Assembly (NCBI GenBank): GCA_964626495.1
Contig: CAZVFT010000001.1
Span: forward strand, 1-64,000
Direction: 5' to 3'
DNA length: 64,000 nt
Source of the DNA: JACNLN01 sp964626495
GTDB taxonomy: Bacteria; Fidelibacterota; Marinisomatia; Marinisomatales; CAZVFT01
A program made the translations under genes and the position numbers. Below the pieces are notes generated by a model. It saw nothing but the letters and a program-made list of their open reading frames with translations. It ran no database searches and had not been told where the DNA came from. How positions within the stretch are numbered: the stretch's first letter is position 1; each line of letters opens with the position of its first letter. Shown in pieces: positions 63,404 to 64,000 of the stretch.

Positions 63404-63811
63404 TTAGGGCGCTGTTTTTGCTGAGTAATTCACCTTAAGTGCGTCAGCCTCTCTCAATTCAGAGTGAAGTTCATTGATAAGTTCCATCACGCAATTTTTA
63501 TCTGCCTTCAGAGAAGTAATAAGCTGAGGATCTGCCACACGCTTTTCATACATAATGTGTTTTATATTGTCAGTGGGGATAATTTTATCATCAATGGAAA
63601 TAAGACCATCCTTGGTTAAAAATATGTGAGCGACGTGCCGTTTGGTTTCCAGACGCTCGATCTTTCTTGCTTGTGGCAACAGGACATTCAACCCCTCATA
63701 TGTTCTGAGCACCGTCGTTACCATGAAAAAGATCAAGAGCATAAAGATAATATCCGGCATAGAAGCTGTAGGAATTTTATCTGATGCTTTTGTTTTTGCC
63801 TGAAACTTCAT
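63404..63811 (-). CDS. ExbD/TolR family biopolymer transport protein
   Basis: The 135-residue protein has a short cytosolic start, one membrane helix with its conserved Asp (PDIIFMLLIFFMVTTVLR, about 19-36), and a periplasmic domain with ADPQLITSLKADKNCVMELINELHSELREA. ExbD pairs with ExbB to use the proton gradient. Its ATG overlaps the stop of a second exbD-like gene (ATGA), and TonB follows after two bases. Confidence 0.92.
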   Translation of the reverse strand: MKFQAKTKASDKIPTASMPDIIFMLLIFFMVTTVLRTYEGLNVLLPQARKIERLETKRHVAHIFLTKDGLISIDDKIIPTDNIKHIMYEKRVADPQLITSLKADKNCVMELINELHSELREADALKVNYSAKTAP

Positions 63812-64000
63812 ATACCGGGTTCTGCAATTGAAATTCTGGTTGCATTGGCTTGTTTCAATTGATCTAAAACATCAACGTATATCTGATATTTAGCTCGTTT
63901 ATGTGTTTTCACTGAGATGATTAATTTGTCGTTATTTGCTATTTTTTCTTTTACGATTCTTTTGATGTCTTTTATCTCCACAGGCTCTTTATCCAGAAGG
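63808..64000 (-). CDS. C-terminal part of a second ExbD/TolR protein (cut by window end)
   Basis: The 64 visible codons include IKDIKRIVKEKIANNDKLII, then SVKTHKRAKYQIYVDVLDQLKQANATRISIAEP, which fits the ExbD periplasmic end (V...A.Y..V..V.D.LK.A...(I)...). The start and membrane helix lie beyond 64000. Two ExbD genes in tandem are common in FCB-type TonB operons. Confidence 0.85.
   Translation of the reverse strand, partial: LLDKEPVEIKDIKRIVKEKIANNDKLIISVKTHKRAKYQIYVDVLDQLKQANATRISIAEPGI

Overview
The window reads as a piece of a draft or metagenome-derived scaffold from a Gram-negative bacterium of the FCB (Fibrobacteres-Chlorobi-Bacteroidetes) type. Candidatus Marinimicrobia/Neomarinimicrobiota is my best guess, but this is inference. 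Supporting signs are three secreted proteins ending in type IX secretion (T9SS) sorting domains with the PNPFNP motif, lipid A genes, and TonB/ExbD genes. The middle (about 9-29 kb) is visibly more AT-rich than the two ends. One 100-N scaffold gap at 36270-36369 is flanked by identical sequence.

Layout. 1-2165 (minus): a ROK sugar kinase and a TreT-like trehalose glycosyltransferase. 2825-21413 (minus): the left arm of an origin region, in the order rpmH, yidD, yidC, mnmE, mnmG, mfd, two SurA/PpiC-type chaperones, dnaN, dciA (DUF721), gyrB, gyrA, yggS and a shrunken purine-nucleoside-phosphorylase-like gene. dnaA starts the right arm at 21571 (plus), so transcription diverges between rpmH and dnaA, as expected at oriC. 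Two perfect 16-bp parS sites lie in the first codons of mfd and mnmG. rnpA and recF are not in their common places.

22.9-28.9 kb (plus) holds a DHFR/RibD-like gene and a lipid A cluster (Gfo/Idh oxidoreductase, isoprenylcysteine-methyltransferase-like protein, lpxB, DUF374 acyltransferase-like protein, lpxK). A small membrane-protein gene lies on the minus strand between them. 28.9-34.5 kb (minus) holds two tandem paralogous secreted FG-GAP/Ig-like proteins; the longer one carries an in-frame GC-rich palindromic insertion. 35.1-46 kb holds an IMPDH/GMP-reductase family gene, two large T9SS cargo proteins with similar promoters, and a T9SS-exported exonuclease/endonuclease/phosphatase.

46-54 kb holds a lipid kinase, an outer-membrane protein with two SH3/LSm-like repeats, a spore-photoproduct-lyase-like radical SAM gene, and a peptide ABC transporter (binding protein plus two permeases, no ATPases). 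That operon is split by a decayed REP-associated tyrosine transposase between REP-like repeats. 53.9-55.3 kb is an AbiE-type toxin-antitoxin pair with a palindromic operator. 55.6-64 kb holds an aldo/keto reductase, a small Cys protein with an orphan nuoB, a class I glutamine amidotransferase, a Wolinella-type fumarate reductase/succinate dehydrogenase operon (C-A-B) and an ExbD-ExbD-TonB operon that runs off the window.

Together the window shows chromosome replication and segregation, tRNA wobble modification, envelope biogenesis, and surface-protein export. A dispersed REP-like repeat family centred on a 16-bp TCCG...CCGGA core occupies several of the long gaps. I found no rRNA, tRNA or CRISPR array. 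No wholly new multi-gene system is certain. The best leads are the palindrome inserted in a protein, the REP/RAYT family, the paired promoter architecture of the T9SS cargo genes and the orphan nuoB locus.
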